In this document: piece after piece, positions 1 to 5,345 of the stretch | Numbering within the stretch: the first letter of the stretch is position 1 | Layout of the letters: each line of letters begins with the position of its first letter | NCBI GenBank assembly: GCA_903877945.1 | Contig: CAIRFY010000311.1 | Location: 1 to 5,619, forward strand | Length of the DNA stretch: 5,619 bases | Direction: 5' to 3' | DNA from: an uncultured Oscillochloris sp. | GTDB taxonomy: Bacteria; Chloroflexota; Chloroflexia; Chloroflexales; Chloroflexaceae | Made by a program: the position numbers and the translations under genes | Notes under the pieces: model-generated | Database searches by the model: none | Told to the model about the DNA's origin: nothing | Seen by the model: the letters and a program-made list of their open reading frames with translations, nothing else

Positions 1-31
1 GCAGGTCAGGTGAGCCGCTGGAAGGACGTAC

Positions 32-47
32 CAATGAACACCTCCTT
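32..47 (-). promoter_or_regulatory. Strong Shine-Dalgarno with TTG, possible start of a gene leaving the window
   Basis: AAGGAGG (47 down to 41) is a near-perfect Shine-Dalgarno on the minus strand. Six nucleotides later a TTG (34-32) opens a frame that stays open to the window edge (reading Val-Arg-Pro-Ser-Ser-Gly-Ser-Pro-Asp-Leu after the start). A GTG overlapping the site instead meets a stop after 11 codons. Only 11 codons are visible, so no product can be named. The site may also be a chance match. Confidence 0.3.
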
Positions 48-61
48 GTGTCGGAACCTTT

Positions 62-132
62 CTGTCAATGGACAGCTATGGTGTGTGGGATGGGGCGGCA
101 TCCCCTTGAAGCCCAGGAGCTTTAGCCCTGGG
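62..132 (-). repeat. Three tandem small hairpins after the last gvp gene
   Basis: Three separate inverted repeats lie in a row downstream of the stop at 138-140. The first is CCCAGG (112-117) with CCTGGG (127-132), plus an inner GC pair of 2 bp and a TTTA loop. The second is GGGATG (87-92) with CATCCC (99-104), with a 6-nt loop. The third is CTGTC (62-66) with GACAG (71-75), with a 4-nt loop. None is followed by a run of Ts on the transcribed strand. Together they look like an operon end or an intergenic spacer with structured RNA. Termination is possible but unproven. Confidence 0.45.
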
Positions 133-137
133 AGCCG

Positions 138-1025
138 TCACTCATCCCCCGCGTCGCTGCCGGTGCTGCCGCTGCTGAAGCTGTATGCCGGCCACGGGCC
201 GGTCAGCTCAAAGCTGAATCCGCATGGCTCGTACTGGGCGCGCAGCTCCTCAAGCGCCGCCGCGAAGGCGTCGGTTCCCGCCTCGTCGACAAGATACGCC
301 CCGTTCAGCACCATGTCGGCGCTGTGCCCGTGGATCTGCGTTGGCTGGGGCGGGTTCTGCTCGGCCGCCCGCGCGTGCGTCTCCAGCAGGCTGTGGCTCG
401 CATAGGCATAGCTGCGCCGTAAATCCTCGGAAGCCTGCTGTGCGGCTCGCTGGAGACGCTTTTCGAGCATATAGCGGGCACCGGGCGAGGCCGCCGCAAC
501 CGAGTTGGCTAACTGGCTGAGCTGCGGGGCCGAGTGCGCGGCCCACGCCGCCAGGGCGGCCTTGTCGCAGTACGCTTTGACGCCCCACTCGACGGCACCC
601 TCGATCCGGTCGAGGGTCGCGCGGAATAGTTCGGCGTTGTCGGCCAGCGCCGCGCGCGCCCGATCCTCGTCGGTGTAGAGCGTGCAGAGCTTGAGCGGGA
701 GCAGCGTGTAGGATTCGAGCAACTCTGTCATCACGCGCTGGTGCGCCGTGGCCAGAAACTCCAGCCAGCCGCGATCCTGGAGATGCGACTCGAGGGCGGT
801 CAGGTCGTACTCGGCCAGGGCGACCGCGCTCACTAGGATTTGCAAGTCGCCGTAGGTAATTGCCCGCACCGGGTGGTGCGGGTCGACGCCCGCAATCGGG
901 GTGGCTTTGGGGTGCGCCCCTGGCTTCGGTCGGGCGACGGCGTAGGTATAGTAGGCGACCTGCTCCAGCGCCGCATGCAGCGCCGCTACGTTCAGATCTA
1001 GCGGTTCATCCATAATCGAAGTCAT
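138..1025 (-). CDS. gvpL: GvpF/GvpL family gas vesicle protein
   Basis: This is a complete 295-residue GvpF/L protein. Recognisable blocks are YYTYAVARP (25-33), HQRVMTELLESYTLLPLKLCTLYTDED (95-121), the GvpL-like IEGAVEWGVKAYCDK (141-155), SPGARYMLEKRLQRA (180-194), MVLNGAYLVD (238-247) and the closing FELTGPWPAYSF (272-283). Two family positions are changed: the usual LPxxFGT reads LPLKLCT, and the closing PPY is PAY. The tail is Ser/Gly/Asp-rich. The EWGVKxY block favours gvpL over gvpF, but naming inside this family is loose. The start is well supported: GGAGG lies 5 nt before the ATG at 1025. The frame stays open upstream to 1361, but that part is Pro/Arg-rich, overlaps the fusion gene and is not coding. 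It is the third GvpF/L copy here and the last gene before a hairpin-rich stretch, so it may close the operon. Confidence 0.92.
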   Translation of the reverse strand: MTSIMDEPLDLNVAALHAALEQVAYYTYAVARPKPGAHPKATPIAGVDPHHPVRAITYGDLQILVSAVALAEYDLTALESHLQDRGWLEFLATAHQRVMTELLESYTLLPLKLCTLYTDEDRARAALADNAELFRATLDRIEGAVEWGVKAYCDKAALAAWAAHSAPQLSQLANSVAAASPGARYMLEKRLQRAAQQASEDLRRSYAYASHSLLETHARAAEQNPPQPTQIHGHSADMVLNGAYLVDEAGTDAFAAALEELRAQYEPCGFSFELTGPWPAYSFSSGSTGSDAGDE

Positions 1026-1026
1026 T

Positions 1027-1036
1027 AGCGCCTCCG
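1027..1036 (-). promoter_or_regulatory. Ribosome binding site of the third gvpF/L gene
   Basis: CGGAGG on the minus strand lies 5 nt upstream of the ATG at 1025. This sets the start of the gene well inside a longer open frame and leaves an 88-nt gap to the preceding stop, most of it occupied by the hairpin at 1068-1115. Confidence 0.75.
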
Positions 1037-1067
1037 GCGAAAGGTGGGGGTGGCACGGCCACATTCG

Positions 1068-1115
1068 AGACTTTTGGATGGTGGGGGCGACGTTGCCGCC
1101 CCCATCCAAGAGTCT
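1068..1115 (-). repeat. Long hairpin at the stop of the J-domain fusion gene
   Basis: This is an imperfect inverted repeat of about 18 base pairs. AGACT (1068-1072) pairs with AGTCT (1111-1115), TTGGAT (1074-1079) with ATCCAA (1104-1109), and GGGGGCG (1083-1089) with CGCCCCC (1097-1103). There is a 3-nt bulge on one side, one mismatch at 1073/1110, and a 7-nt loop. It overlaps two bases of the TAG stop of the upstream gene and fills about half of the gap to the next gvpF/L gene. No T-run follows on the transcribed strand, so a role as an RNA processing or stability element, or as a weak terminator, fits better than full termination. Confidence 0.7.
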
Positions 1116-2184
1116 AGATTGCTGCTTCTTGGCGGACGACGGCGAGTAGCAGGGTTCGCTCGACCGCCGCGCGGCTGAGGTGGCACGGCCAGTCGCCCTC
1201 GTTCGTGGTGGCGGGGGCCTGGGCCTTGGCGAGTGTGCTGAGGAGTTGGTAGGCGGCGGTGAGCGTTTCCATGCGCGAGGCTGCGTGCGCGGCGCTCGGG
1301 TTGTGGTCCGGATGAGTCTGGGCGGCCTGCTGACGGTAGGCCCGTTTGATCGCGGCGACACTCACATCCTCGGCGAGGCCAAGTTGCTGGCGGGCCGCGT
1401 CAACCGCATCGAAGGGCATCGCCGTAACTTCAAGGGTGGCAAAGCTGTAGGGCGGCAGCGGGCCGACGCAGCGGATCTGGAGCTGGCCACCGAACTGGGC
1501 ATCGAGGACTTCCATGCGTTCGTCGAGCGCATCCTGACGCGCCGTATCGAGCAGCAGGGCCACATTCACTACCATGCTGTCATCCATCGTCGGGTTGACG
1601 ATCAGATCGTCAGCTAGATCGCGTAACTGGGCGATCACCTGCGTGCTGATCTCCCCACGGCGGCGCTGGAGCGTGGCGTGAACCAGCTGGCCCAGGGCGA
1701 TCCGCTCATTGACCGTCTCGTCGGGTGCCTGCCCGGCGATCTGACGGCGCAGCGTCGCAATGGGCTCCTCGGCGGAGATATCCTGAAATACCTGCTTGAG
1801 ATCCCAGAGTACCACCACTTCGCTCTGCTGCTTGCCCACATATGTGGTCAGGGTGGTATGCAACAGCTCGTGGCCCTGGTGGAGCAGGGTGCGCAGCACG
1901 TCCTCGTCGGGCAGGGCCGTGCCAAACTTCACCGGCAGCACCGGGTAGTCGCGCAGCACGGTCTCAAGCACCCGCTGATGTGCGCTCAGGTAGCGCACCG
2001 CCGTGGATCGCTCCAGGCCATGGAGGCTATCGGGGTTCACGCTGCTAGTTACGACGGCTAGATCGCCCTCGACGACGGTGTGAACCTCGTCGGCCGGGTC
2101 GATCCCGTCTACCTCAAAGATTGCCCGCTCATCGGTTGGGATGATCCCGTAGACGTACTGCCATGTCGTGGTATGCCTGGACAT
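1114..2184 (-). CDS. gvpF: GvpF/GvpL protein fused to a C-terminal DnaJ J-domain
   Basis: This is a 356-residue fusion. Residues 1-255 are a GvpF/L protein: the opening YVYGI strand (10-14), LSAHQRVLETVLRDYPVLPVKFGTALPDED (66-95), a VVLWDLKQVF segment, MVVNVALLLD (204-213) and the closing GPLPPYSF (241-248). Residues about 258-318 form a J-domain: IKRAYRQQAAQTHPDHNP with HPD at 291-293, then METLTAAYQLL. There is no G/F region or zinc finger, so it is a class C-type J-protein. A 38-residue tail ending in TLLLAVVRQEAAI follows. J-domains stimulate Hsp70 (DnaK) ATPase through HPD; attached to a GvpA-binding family, it probably recruits DnaK to vesicle assembly (inference). The frame opens to 2376, but homology begins at 2184. 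That start overlaps the ATPase gene by 56 nt. An ATG at 2220 with GAGGG upstream is a real alternative and would add 12 residues. The F versus L name is not secure. Confidence 0.9.
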   Translation of the reverse strand: MSRHTTTWQYVYGIIPTDERAIFEVDGIDPADEVHTVVEGDLAVVTSSVNPDSLHGLERSTAVRYLSAHQRVLETVLRDYPVLPVKFGTALPDEDVLRTLLHQGHELLHTTLTTYVGKQQSEVVVLWDLKQVFQDISAEEPIATLRRQIAGQAPDETVNERIALGQLVHATLQRRRGEISTQVIAQLRDLADDLIVNPTMDDSMVVNVALLLDTARQDALDERMEVLDAQFGGQLQIRCVGPLPPYSFATLEVTAMPFDAVDAARQQLGLAEDVSVAAIKRAYRQQAAQTHPDHNPSAAHAASRMETLTAAYQLLSTLAKAQAPATTNEGDWPCHLSRAAVERTLLLAVVRQEAAI

Positions 2185-4309
2185 AGTGGCGGCGGGCGAC
2201 GCGAAGATCGGTAAACTCATAGGTGCCCTCTTTCTGTGTGGGAGCTGCCGGGGAGTCGCCCTGTGGGCGGTCGAGGTACTCGCGGATAGCCAGCATGGCC
2301 GCCTTGTGGCACAGGCCCTCGAGGTCGGCGCCGACATACCCCACCGTCTCGCTGGCCAGGATATCGAGATCGACATCGTCGGCCAGCGGCGTGTTGCGGG
2401 TTAGCACCGCCATGATCGCCCGGCGCACCGTCTCATCCGGCAGGGGCATCTCGACCAGGAAGTCGAAGCGTCCGGGGCGCTGGAGGGCCAAGTCAACCCG
2501 GTCGATCCGGTTGGTCGCCGCCAGCACCACGACGCCCTTCAGCGCCTCAATCCCGTCCATCTCGGTGAGCAACTGGCTCACCACACGCTCGGTCACATCG
2601 TTATTGCCGCCGCCGCGTGGTGGGGCGATCGCGTCGATCTCATCGAAAAAGATAATACACGGCGCGGCCTGGCGGGCCTTGCGGAAGATCTCACGCACGC
2701 CGCGCTCCGACTCGCCGACCCAGCGGTTCAGCAGCTCCGGCCCCTTCACCGAGATAAAGTTTGCCTCGCTCTCGCGGGCCAGCGCCTTGGCCAGCAGCGT
2801 TTTGCCGGTGCCGGGTGCGCCGTGCAGCAGGATGCCCTTGGAGGCGCGCACGCCCACGTGGTCGAATGCCTGCGCGTGGCGCAGCGGCCACTCCACCGCC
2901 TCGGTTAGCAGTTTGCGCACATCCTCTAGGCCGCCCACATCGTCCCAGCTCACATCGGGGATTTCGGTGAAGACCTCACGGATGGCTGACGGCTCGATGT
3001 CGGCGAGTGCTACGGCGAAGTCATCGGACGTGACTTCCAGGGCCATCAGCTTGTCATAGGGGATCTGAGCCTGGCTGAAGTCAATGTCGGGCAGCAGCCG
3101 CCGCAGTGCGCTCATGGCCGCCTCACGACAGAATGCCTGCAGGTCGGCACCGACAAATCCGTGGGTTACAGCGGCCAGCCGTTCGAGGTTCACGTCGCTG
3201 GCCAGCGGCATGCCGCGCGTGTGGATCTCCAGAATCTCAAGCCGACCGATCTTATCGGGCACGCTGATCACGATCTCGCGGTCGAAGCGGCCGGGGCGGC
3301 GCAGGGCCGGGTCGAGGCTGTTGGGTAAGTTTGTGGCCGCGATCACGATCACATTCCCGCGTGACTCGAGTCCGTCCATCAGGGCCAGGAGTTGGGCCAC
3401 CACGCGCCGCTCAACCTGCCGGTCGCCGCTCAGATCCTCACGCTTGGGCGCGATCGCATCGATCTCATCGATGAAAATAATTGCCGGGGCGTGCTTGCGG
3501 GCGTCCTCGAAGATGCCGCGCAGGTTGGCCTCAGAGGCACCGTAGAGCTTATCGATAATTTCCGGGCCGTTGATGGTGACAAAGTGGGCGCTGGTCTCGT
3601 TAGCCACCGCGCGGGCGATCAGGGTCTTGCCGGCACCGGGCGGGCCGTAGAGCAGCACGCCTTTGGGCGCGTCGATGCCGAGGCGCTCGAAGACCTCGGG
3701 GTAGCGCAGGGGCAACTCGATCATCTCGCGGATGCGCCGGGTCTCACGGCGCAGGCCGCCGATATCCTCGTAGGTGATCGTGCCGCGCTCGCGCCCGCCG
3801 CTCTCGCCCGAGATGCGGATGACCGTTGCCGCGCCGATTAGTGTCGGGCCGGACGGGGTGGTTTCGACGACGCTGAAGCCCTGAGCGCGCGTGCCGAAGA
3901 GGTTGACCCGCACGCGGTCACCGGCGATCACCGGGATGCCATCGAGCAGCTTGGCCAGGTAGCGAGCCTGGGCGGTGACCTGGCTGGCGCGCACACCCTC
4001 GGCGGGGGCCAGCACGATCGCGCGCGCCGGCTGGGCCTTCACCAACTGGATGCTCACGCGCTCATCAAGGCTGGTGCCGGCGTTCATGCGCAGGATACCA
4101 TCGACCTGGATGAGACCCTGGCCACGTTGATCGGCGTAGGCCGGCATCGCCCGCGCCACGGTAGCGCGTTTGCCGGTAATTTGGACGATATCGCCGATCC
4201 GCACACCGATCTGGTCAAGGTATTGTGGGTCAAGGCGCACGAGACCCCGCCCGACATCCTTCGGCAGAGCCTCGGCCACCCGAAGGGTGATACTCGCTTC
4301 CTCTGGCAT
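2129..4309 (-). CDS. CDC48/VAT-type double AAA+ ATPase in the gas vesicle cluster
   Basis: This 726-residue protein has the full CDC48/p97/VAT layout. It has an N-terminal double-psi barrel (about 5-88) and a CDC48 domain 2-like segment (about 105-165), then two AAA modules. D1 has Walker A GPPGAGKT (222-229), Walker B IIFIDEID (277-284), AATN sensor 1 (324-327) and arginine fingers in RRPGRFDRE (337-345). D2 has Walker A GAPGTGKT (497-504, with Ala where Pro is usual), Walker B CIIFFDEID (551-559), pore-loop residues Trp530-Val531, AATN (597-600) and RPGRFD (611-616). All catalytic residues look intact, so both rings should hydrolyse ATP and thread or remodel protein. Such enzymes form cytoplasmic hexamers. 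It is not GvpN, which is a single MoxR-type AAA protein. Its place between gvpJ and two gvpF/L genes implies a role in vesicle assembly, remodelling or turnover; this is inference. The start at 4309 has only a weak GAGAG upstream. Confidence 0.93.
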   Translation of the reverse strand: MPEEASITLRVAEALPKDVGRGLVRLDPQYLDQIGVRIGDIVQITGKRATVARAMPAYADQRGQGLIQVDGILRMNAGTSLDERVSIQLVKAQPARAIVLAPAEGVRASQVTAQARYLAKLLDGIPVIAGDRVRVNLFGTRAQGFSVVETTPSGPTLIGAATVIRISGESGGRERGTITYEDIGGLRRETRRIREMIELPLRYPEVFERLGIDAPKGVLLYGPPGAGKTLIARAVANETSAHFVTINGPEIIDKLYGASEANLRGIFEDARKHAPAIIFIDEIDAIAPKREDLSGDRQVERRVVAQLLALMDGLESRGNVIVIAATNLPNSLDPALRRPGRFDREIVISVPDKIGRLEILEIHTRGMPLASDVNLERLAAVTHGFVGADLQAFCREAAMSALRRLLPDIDFSQAQIPYDKLMALEVTSDDFAVALADIEPSAIREVFTEIPDVSWDDVGGLEDVRKLLTEAVEWPLRHAQAFDHVGVRASKGILLHGAPGTGKTLLAKALARESEANFISVKGPELLNRWVGESERGVREIFRKARQAAPCIIFFDEIDAIAPPRGGGNNDVTERVVSQLLTEMDGIEALKGVVVLAATNRIDRVDLALQRPGRFDFLVEMPLPDETVRRAIMAVLTRNTPLADDVDLDILASETVGYVGADLEGLCHKAAMLAIREYLDRPQGDSPAAPTQKEGTYEFTDLRVARRHYVQAYHDMAVRLRDHPNR

Positions 4310-4354
4310 ACTCTCTTTGCTTTCTATAGCGGCGGTGCGCCTAGTCGGGACGCC

Positions 4355-4382
4355 TTGGGCGCCACGCAGGTGGGCCGCCCAA
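4355..4382 (-). repeat. Intercistronic hairpin after gvpJ
   Basis: A perfect 7-bp outer stem (TTGGGCG at 4355-4361 with CGCCCAA at 4376-4382) and a 4-bp inner stem (CCAC at 4362-4365 with GTGG at 4370-4373) are separated by a 2-nt bulge and capped by a tetraloop. The structure begins 6 nt past the gvpJ stop and lies within the 79-nt gap before the ATPase gene. No T-tract follows on the transcribed strand, so it is not a classical intrinsic terminator. It may act as a partial terminator or as an mRNA 3'-end stabiliser. Confidence 0.6.
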
Positions 4383-4388
4383 TCAGTT

Positions 4389-4700
4389 CTAGGCCGGCGG
4401 CGTGTTTGTCAGCAGCTGCGCTTCGATCCGCGCAATCCGTTCGTGCAACTCGCGGTTTTCATCGGTGAGCGCACGAGCGCGGGTGGTCAGATACGGGTCG
4501 TTCTCCCACCAGTTGATGCCCATCTGCATGGCCTTATCGACCGAGGCGACCAGCAGCCGAATCTTGATCGAGAGCAGCTCGACGCCGACCAGCGAAATGT
4601 TGATGTCTCCGGCGATGACGATGCCCTTGTCGAGGACGCGCTCAAGGATGTCGGCGAGGTTCGTCGACTGAACTGAGTGCTGGAGTTGGGTAGAAGACAT
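4389..4700 (-). CDS. gvpJ: GvpA/GvpJ-family gas vesicle protein, GvpJ-like
   Basis: This is a 103-residue member of the GvpA/J/M/S family (Pfam Gas_vesicle). Residues 15-57 carry the GvpA-like fold: LADILERVLDKGIVIAGDI, then the SLVGVELLSIKIRLLVASVDKA helix. What separates it from the major shell protein GvpA is the GDI-type strand, the tail motif GINWWENDPYL (61-71) and a charged heptad-like helix ARALTDENRELHERIARIEAQ (75-95). The WWENDPYL tail matches what I recall of Bacillus GvpJ; some databases name similar proteins GvpS. GvpJ-type proteins are minor components thought to act in nucleation or at the vesicle tips. An upstream GTG at 4718 would add six residues, but that stretch is the ribosome binding site (GAGGAAG, 9 nt before the ATG at 4700), so the ATG is chosen. 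A strong hairpin follows the stop codon. Confidence 0.88.
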   Translation of the reverse strand: MSSTQLQHSVQSTNLADILERVLDKGIVIAGDINISLVGVELLSIKIRLLVASVDKAMQMGINWWENDPYLTTRARALTDENRELHERIARIEAQLLTNTPPA

Positions 4701-4778
4701 ATGCTTTCGCTTCCTCACTGCGCGGGTGGCAATCCAGACGAGCGTTGTGACGTTCAGGTGGGTGACCCGCCCGGGCTG

Positions 4779-5036
4779 CTATTCGCTGATCTGGCCGCGA
4801 GTGTAGCGCCGCGTGCGCTGGTAGCTGAGCAGGTTGCCCTTGTCGTCGAGCCGGGCCTCATAGGTGGCCAGAACGTCGGAAGATTCGGGGATCCGCTTCA
4901 GCTCGATCAGGTCGGCCACAATATGCCAGCCCTCTTCGTCGTGGCTCAAGCTCGAGACGGTGCTGGCCTTCAGCCCGGTGAGCAAGGACAGCTGTTCCTT
5001 AGCGCGGGCGGCGATCTCGGGAATGCTCATGGCCAT
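4779..5036 (-). CDS. gvpO: Gas vesicle protein GvpO
   Basis: This is an 85-residue GvpO family protein. The family hallmarks are present: an N-terminal helix (SIPEIAARAKEQLSLLTG), an EGW motif at 35-37, a VADLIELKRIPES strand-turn around 40-52, DVLATYEARLD (54-64) with the conserved ATYE, and the basic C-terminal YQRTRRYTRGQ (72-82). GvpO is required for gas vesicle formation in haloarchaea and recurs in actinobacterial and other bacterial clusters; its mechanism is unclear. Start choice: the frame is open to an ATG at 5063 that overlaps the gvpG stop (ATGA), but that ATG lacks a good ribosome binding site. An AAAAAAGGAG sequence instead lies 9 nt before the ATG at 5036, and the conserved region begins directly after it. 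A third ATG at 5030 is also possible. With the longer start the protein would be 94 residues. Confidence 0.92.
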   Translation of the reverse strand: MAMSIPEIAARAKEQLSLLTGLKASTVSSLSHDEEGWHIVADLIELKRIPESSDVLATYEARLDDKGNLLSYQRTRRYTRGQISE

Positions 5037-5041
5037 GGTGG

Positions 5042-5051
5042 TGGACTCCTT
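5042..5051 (-). promoter_or_regulatory. Ribosome binding site deciding the gvpO start
   Basis: On the minus strand an A-rich AAAAAGGAG tract sits just downstream of the gvpG stop, 9 nt before the ATG at 5036. It favours that start over the ATG at 5063, which overlaps the gvpG stop and has no comparable site upstream. Confidence 0.7.
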
Positions 5052-5059
5052 TTTTGTTT

Positions 5060-5323
5060 TCATGCGGACTCTGCCGCGCGGGCGGCCTTAAAGGCGCGGA
5101 TTTCCCGCAGGCGTTGCAGCAACTCATCCTCAGCGGCCATGTACGTCTCCTCGCTGATATCACCGAGATCCAGCAGGGTCTCCAGTTCCATCAGCTTGGC
5201 GCGTACCTTGCCTTCATCATACATTTCGTTCTCGGCCTGTTCGAGGAGCTTCTCAGCGATCCAGATCGTGCCGTTGATCGGCCCGGTCACGGGCAGGGTC
5301 AGGAGATCTAAAATCATACCCAT
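5060..5323 (-). CDS. gvpG: Gas vesicle protein GvpG
   Basis: This is an 87-residue protein of the GvpG family, a small accessory factor needed for gas vesicle assembly whose exact biochemical role is not settled. Visible family features are the hydrophobic N-terminus (MILDLLTLPVTGP, residues 3-15), the WIAEKLLEQAENE helix (21-33), and a second helical half with the conserved L-E-x-L-x-x-x-G-D-I-S-E-E-T-Y pattern (about 47-61). The C-terminal helix is charged and alanine-rich. The length is normal for the family. The first of two nearby ATGs (5323) is chosen because GGGAG lies about 7 nt upstream of it. The TGA stop overlaps a possible ATG of the next frame (ATGA at 5060-5063), but gvpO more probably starts 23 nt downstream. 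Gene order gvpF-gvpG-gvpO supports a single transcript. Confidence 0.93.
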   Translation of the reverse strand: MGMILDLLTLPVTGPINGTIWIAEKLLEQAENEMYDEGKVRAKLMELETLLDLGDISEETYMAAEDELLQRLREIRAFKAARAAESA

Positions 5324-5345
5324 TTCCGCACTCCCATTCGTGTGC

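Noticed and set aside
62..132. Canonical rho-independent terminator at the end of the cluster
   Set aside because: Hairpins are present, but none has the following T-run on the transcribed strand, so they are listed as hairpins only.
1026..1361. Upstream extension of the third gvpF/L frame to 1361
   Set aside because: The extension is Pro/Arg/Ser-rich, runs antiphase through the J-domain of the preceding gene and has no homology. The GGAGG next to the ATG at 1025 marks the true start.
2185..2376. Upstream extension of the GvpF/L-J frame to 2376
   Set aside because: The added residues are low-complexity and overlap the D2 end of the ATPase. GvpF/L homology starts at about 2170. An ATG at 2220 remains a possible start, but nothing supports 2376.
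2223..3059. Long plus-strand open frame opposite the ATPase D2 module
   Set aside because: It is antisense to a clearly conserved AAA domain. The product is Ser/Arg/Pro-rich with no recognisable motif, as expected from the reverse of GC-rich codons.
3392..3841. Plus-strand open frame opposite ATPase D1
   Set aside because: It is a shadow of the conserved Walker A/B region, with no ribosome binding site or family features.
2129..4309. Calling the ATPase GvpN
   Set aside because: GvpN is a single MoxR-type AAA protein of roughly 300-400 residues. This protein is 726 residues with an N-domain and two classical AAA modules of the CDC48/VAT kind.
4389..4700. Calling the small protein GvpA (major shell protein)
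   Set aside because: GvpA is about 70 residues and lacks the GINWWENDPYL tail and the charged C-terminal helix seen here; these point to the GvpJ/GvpS branch.
4722..4770. Inverted repeat GCGGGT/ACCCGC upstream of gvpJ
   Set aside because: It has only 6 bp with a loop of about 37 nt in GC-rich sequence, which is well within chance, although it lies near the gvpJ ribosome binding site.
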